Shown here: piece after piece, positions 6,661-8,901 of the stretch
Layout: each line of letters opens with the position of its first letter
How positions within the stretch are numbered: position 1 is the stretch's first letter
Assembly (NCBI GenBank): GCA_049680295.1
Contig: JBAUHN010000099.1
Coordinates: 1-8,901, forward strand
Length of the DNA stretch: 8,901 bases
Direction: 5' to 3'
DNA from: JBAUHN01 sp049680295
GTDB lineage: Bacteria; Pseudomonadota; Alphaproteobacteria; Rhodobacterales; Rhodobacteraceae
Notes under the pieces: generated by a model
What the model was told of the DNA's origin: nothing
Database searches by the model: none
What the model saw: only the letters and a program-made list of their open reading frames with translations
Position numbers and translations under genes: made by a program

Positions 6661-7812
6661 ATGACACGTCACTCTCAAACCATATCACCGGCCCGGATGG
6701 CCCGGCTTTCGCGCGCATTGCCCTATTGGATGTCACTAACCCTGATCCCAATCGCCTGGGTCGAGGCGATCTGGGGTGGATGGACCCTGATATTGCTGCC
6801 GCTATTAACCTGGTATCTGTTCGCGCTGCTGGATGCGGTGGTTGGCCCTGACGATGACAACGCCGATCTGAGCACATCAAGCAACCAATTGCAGTGGTAC
6901 CGCAAGGTGACGCTGGTCTGGGCACCATTGCAGTTTTTGATGCTGTTTGGATTGATATGGTACGTCCCGCAGGCGACGCATCTTGGCACAGTGGAACGGA
7001 TATTGCTTTTCTTTGGTGTGGGTATTGTGACCGGCACCATCGGCATCAATTACAGTCACGAGTTGATGCACCAGAAAAGCAGGTTTGAGCGGCAGATGGC
7101 GGATGCCTTGCTGGCGATGGTGCTGTATTCGCATTTCCGGTCCGAGCATCTTCTGGTGCATCATCGCTATGTCGGCACCCCCCGCGACGCGGTCACAGCG
7201 CGGTACGGCGAAGGGTTTTATCGGTTTTATCCACGGGTGTTGCTGCAATCGTTTCTATCCGCGTTTCGGGCGGAAAAAGACATGATGGGCCGCAAATCCG
7301 CCGCTTGGTACAGCCCCGGCAGTCCGATTGTGAAATATGCGGTTTTGCAGGCGGCGATGCTGCTGTTGGCGTTTGCCTTGGGCGGATGGTCCGGGTTGGC
7401 GCTGTTTTTTTTGCAGGCCGGCGTTGCCGTCTGGCAGCTTGAACTGGTCAATTATGTCGAACATTACGGCCTGACGCGAAAACACCTGGGCGATGGCAAA
7501 TATGAGACTGTGCAACCGCATCATTCGTGGAACGCGACGATGCGCGTGTCGAACTGGCTGCTGATCAATCTCCAGCGGCATTCGGACCACCACACAAAAC
7601 CTGACCGGCCTTATCCGGTCTTGCAGACCTATGGCCCGAGCGTGGCACCGGAATTGCCGTATGGCTATGCGGTGATGACCATGATCGCGATGTATCCGCC
7701 ACTTTGGCGACGGATGATGAACCCCAAAGTCCGCAAGTGGCGCGCAATGTACTACCCGGAAATCACGCAGTGGCAGCCCTATAACAAGGCAACGAATCCC
7801 TTGCCGCGCTGA
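6661..7812 (+). CDS. alkB: AlkB-family membrane alkane 1-monooxygenase (diiron fatty-acid-desaturase superfamily)
   Basis: A 383-residue integral membrane protein with about six hydrophobic helices: two near the N-terminus, two around residues 86-130 and a long pair around 225-263. Seen directly: the histidine motifs HELMH (133-137), EHLLVHH (162-168), NYVEHYG (264-270, the AlkB-type HYG box) and LQRHSDHH (304-311). All nine expected diiron ligands are present (His133, 137, 163, 167, 168, 268, 307, 310, 311). AlkB hydroxylates the terminal carbon of medium-chain alkanes using rubredoxin and rubredoxin reductase; neither is in this window. The box after EHxxxHH reads VGTPRDA rather than the usual VATPEDPA, so substrate range may differ. 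ATG 6661 is preferred because AAGG (6651-6654) lies six bases upstream; ATG 6631 would add ten residues but has no Shine-Dalgarno. It may be co-transcribed with mutY. Confidence 0.93.
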   Translation: MTRHSQTISPARMARLSRALPYWMSLTLIPIAWVEAIWGGWTLILLPLLTWYLFALLDAVVGPDDDNADLSTSSNQLQWYRKVTLVWAPLQFLMLFGLIWYVPQATHLGTVERILLFFGVGIVTGTIGINYSHELMHQKSRFERQMADALLAMVLYSHFRSEHLLVHHRYVGTPRDAVTARYGEGFYRFYPRVLLQSFLSAFRAEKDMMGRKSAAWYSPGSPIVKYAVLQAAMLLLAFALGGWSGLALFFLQAGVAVWQLELVNYVEHYGLTRKHLGDGKYETVQPHHSWNATMRVSNWLLINLQRHSDHHTKPDRPYPVLQTYGPSVAPELPYGYAVMTMIAMYPPLWRRMMNPKVRKWRAMYYPEITQWQPYNKATNPLPR

Positions 7813-7854
7813 CATCTGCACACCGAATATTAAGAGCTTGCGGCGCATAAGCAT

Positions 7855-7869
7855 GGTCAGGACCTGACC
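7855..7869. promoter_or_regulatory. 15-base palindrome upstream of the response regulator gene
   Basis: GGTCAGG (7855-7861) and CCTGACC (7863-7869) are perfect 7-base arms around a central A. The palindrome lies in the 73-base gap between alkB and the response regulator gene and ends one base before its Shine-Dalgarno sequence (7871). There is no following T-run, so it is not an intrinsic terminator for alkB. It could be a dimeric-regulator operator or an mRNA hairpin (6-base stem, GAC loop) next to the ribosome binding site. Function is inferred from position and symmetry only. Confidence 0.45.
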
Positions 7870-7870
7870 C

Positions 7871-7880
7871 AAGGGAGGTG
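7871..7880 (+). promoter_or_regulatory. Very strong Shine-Dalgarno sequence for the response regulator gene
   Basis: AAGGGAGGTG is a near-perfect match to the anti-Shine-Dalgarno end of 16S rRNA, with GGAGG (7874-7878) seven bases before the GTG at 7886. It is the strongest ribosome binding site in the window and fixes this non-ATG start. Confidence 0.75.
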
Positions 7881-7885
7881 TCGCC

Positions 7886-8311
7886 GTGCAATATCTTAAA
7901 AATGTACCTTCGAAAAAAAGGCGGGGCAGTAATTGCCTGATCATCGAAGACAGCACATTCGATCAGCAAATGATGACACGGGTCATGACGCGCAGTTTTG
8001 GCAATGTACATGTGGATGTCGCATCCACACTGGCAGACGCGCGCGCGCAATTGGCCGACAACACTATTTCATTGATTTTGCTGGACAATAACCTGCCCGA
8101 TGGGTTTGGCGCTGATTTTGCAATGGAACTGGCAAATGATCCCGAGTTGTCGCGAATCCCGGTGATTATGGTCAGCGACTGGCCGTCCCCTTTTATGTGG
8201 GAAAAGGCGCAGGCCGCGGGGGTTCTTTTTGTGGTCAGCAAATCTGAGTTTGGCGCGCGATTTGTGAAATCGGCACTGGCAAATCGTGCGGCACCGGCAG
8301 GCGTGAACTGA
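7886..8311 (+). CDS. Single-domain (CheY-like) response regulator
   Basis: A 141-residue stand-alone receiver domain without an output domain. Seen directly: a basic N-terminal extension of about 14 residues (KKRRG), then the acidic pair Glu21-Asp22 in LIIEDS, the phospho-acceptor Asp67 in LILLDNNLPDG, the Ser97 switch residue in VIMVSDW, and the invariant Lys119 in VVSKSEF. All residues needed for phosphorylation are present, so it should accept phosphate from a histidine kinase or phosphotransfer protein and act by protein contact. No kinase or phosphotransferase gene is in the window, so its partner is unknown. The start is GTG 7886, backed by an AAGGGAGGTG ribosome binding site. It lies 73 bases after alkB, and a palindrome in that gap suggests separate regulation. 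Converges on ccrM. Confidence 0.92.
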   Translation: MQYLKNVPSKKRRGSNCLIIEDSTFDQQMMTRVMTRSFGNVHVDVASTLADARAQLADNTISLILLDNNLPDGFGADFAMELANDPELSRIPVIMVSDWPSPFMWEKAQAAGVLFVVSKSEFGARFVKSALANRAAPAGVN

Positions 8312-8325
8312 TCATGGGTAAAATG

Positions 8326-8354
8326 AAAAAAGGCCCTGCTCGTATGAGCAGGGC
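8326..8354 (-). terminator. Rho-independent terminator of ccrM
   Basis: GCCCTGCTC (8333-8341) and GAGCAGGGC (8346-8354) form a perfect 9-base GC-rich stem with a four-base loop. Read on the minus strand the hairpin is followed by C and then six T residues (8331-8326), and T-rich sequence beyond, which is a classic intrinsic terminator. It lies about 75 bases downstream of the ccrM stop. On the plus strand it is followed by AAAGG, so it would be a poor terminator for the response regulator gene, though the stem itself may slow or protect that transcript's 3' end. Confidence 0.85.
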
Positions 8355-8427
8355 AAAGGTGGGTGCCTATTTTCAGGCGACCTTGTTCAAGGCCACAGGG
8401 CACCGGCGGTGTTCGAAAAAAAGTGAA

Positions 8428-8901
8428 TCAGTTGGCCATTTCGGCCCGGATTTGCTGGCGCAACAGGTCTATTGGCACGCGCTTGCCGTCCCGCTTGTAG
8501 CACCAATAGGTCCAGCCATTGCAACTTGGCGCGCCTTCCAAGGCGGCACCGACCTGATGGATTGATCCTTTGACATCGTCACCAATCAGGGTTCCGTCAG
8601 CGCGGACCTTGGCCTTGTGACGATTGTTCATTGAATACAGCTCTTCTCCGGGGCGCAGCATACCGCGTTCGACCAACTGGCCAAATGGCACACGCGGCTC
8701 GGCACGTTTTGACGTGCTGACCTGCAGGGCCTCGCGATCAAATTTGCGCGCCGCTGCAATGCGTTTTTGTGCAACCTTCCGATAGGTTTCCTCACGCTCG
8801 ATCCCGATGAAATCGCGGCCCAGCATCTTGGCGACCGCGCCGGTGGTGCCGGTGCCGAAGAACGGGTCCAGCACCACGTCGCCGGGCTTGGTGGAGCCCA
8901 C
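8428..8901 (-). CDS. ccrM: CcrM-type adenine-specific DNA methyltransferase (GANTC), C-terminal part with RAMA domain
   Basis: The visible 157 residues are the C-terminal part; the gene runs off the right edge and its true start is outside. The GTG at 8901-8899 is an internal Val codon. Seen directly: STKPGDVVLDPFFGTGTTG with the AdoMet-binding FxGxG motif (visible residues 14-21), then GRDFIGIEREETY, a basic linker, and a C-terminal domain from FGQLVERGMLRPGEELY to NGWTYWCYKRDGKRVPIDLLR that matches the RAMA (methylase-associated) domain of CcrM. Motif I lying so close to the C-terminal domain fits the beta-class order, in which the DPPY catalytic motif comes first and is out of view. CcrM methylates adenine in GANTC and influences cell-cycle transcription in alphaproteobacteria. 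It is followed by a strong intrinsic terminator. No restriction gene is seen beside it. Confidence 0.93.
   Translation of the reverse strand: MGSTKPGDVVLDPFFGTGTTGAVAKMLGRDFIGIEREETYRKVAQKRIAAARKFDREALQVSTSKRAEPRVPFGQLVERGMLRPGEELYSMNNRHKAKVRADGTLIGDDVKGSIHQVGAALEGAPSCNGWTYWCYKRDGKRVPIDLLRQQIRAEMAN

Noticed and set aside
7801..7831. TTGCCG ... AATATT as a promoter for the response regulator gene
   Set aside because: The spacing is 19 bases, the -10 match is poor and the proposed -35 lies inside the alkB coding end; too weak to report as a promoter.
7255..7956. A 233-residue open frame on the minus strand opposite alkB
   Set aside because: It lies almost wholly antisense to a gene with complete family motifs, its translation is rich in Arg/Gln/His with no recognisable domain, and it crosses the next gene's start region. 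It is a by-product of codon bias.
8314..8565. An 83-residue open frame on the plus strand after the response regulator
   Set aside because: It runs through the ccrM terminator hairpin and then antisense to the ccrM coding end; no family match and no convincing ribosome binding site.
1..8901. Mobile element, defence island, CRISPR or RNA gene
   Set aside because: No transposase, integrase, terminal repeats, direct-repeat array, tRNA-like cloverleaf or rRNA sequence was seen. CcrM is an orphan cell-cycle methyltransferase type and no restriction enzyme gene is next to its visible end.

Overview
The window looks like an ordinary chromosomal stretch from an alphaproteobacterium, most likely a Rhodobacterales/Roseobacter-group member. 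The reasons are gene content and order: an inositol-monophosphatase-family gene, a DUF4170 gene, a Kdo-transferase-like gene and lpxK in a row; a DUF721/DciA gene next to a DsbA-family thioredoxin; and a CcrM-type GANTC methyltransferase with a C-terminal RAMA domain. The DNA is moderately GC-rich, and GTG and TTG starts are used. I see no insertion sequence, phage gene, CRISPR array, tRNA or rRNA, and no sign of recent transfer. Assignments rest on reading motifs; no database search was run.

Layout. (1) Positions 1-3118, plus strand: a tightly packed envelope (lipid A/Kdo) cluster holding the 3' part of a sugar-phosphatase-family gene, DUF4170, a divergent waaA/kdtA-like gene and lpxK. (2) Positions 3131-5446, minus strand, converging on lpxK with a 12-base gap: dciA (DUF721), dsbA-like and a CaiB/BaiF CoA-transferase, probably one transcript. 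(3) Positions 5530-7812, plus strand, diverging from dciA: mutY (TTG start) and an AlkB-type membrane alkane hydroxylase with all nine histidine ligands. (4) Positions 7886-8310, plus strand: a single-domain response regulator with a very strong Shine-Dalgarno sequence and a 15-base palindrome just upstream. (5) Position 8428 to the right edge, minus strand: the C-terminal part of ccrM, followed by a clear intrinsic terminator.

How they work together: the first block contributes to outer-membrane lipid A and Kdo. LpxK phosphorylates the lipid A precursor and WaaA-family enzymes add Kdo, although this WaaA-like protein has lost several signature residues of the family. The second and third blocks are mixed housekeeping (replicative helicase loading, periplasmic thiol-disulfide exchange, CoA transfer, repair of A:8-oxoG mispairs) plus alkane oxidation without its electron-transfer partners in view. 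CcrM methylates GANTC in cell-cycle-regulated alphaproteobacteria.

Nothing here amounts to a plainly new system. The items most worth a second look are the motif-eroded Kdo-transferase homologue beside lpxK, the palindrome upstream of the orphan response regulator, and the two GTGATG stop/start junctions.
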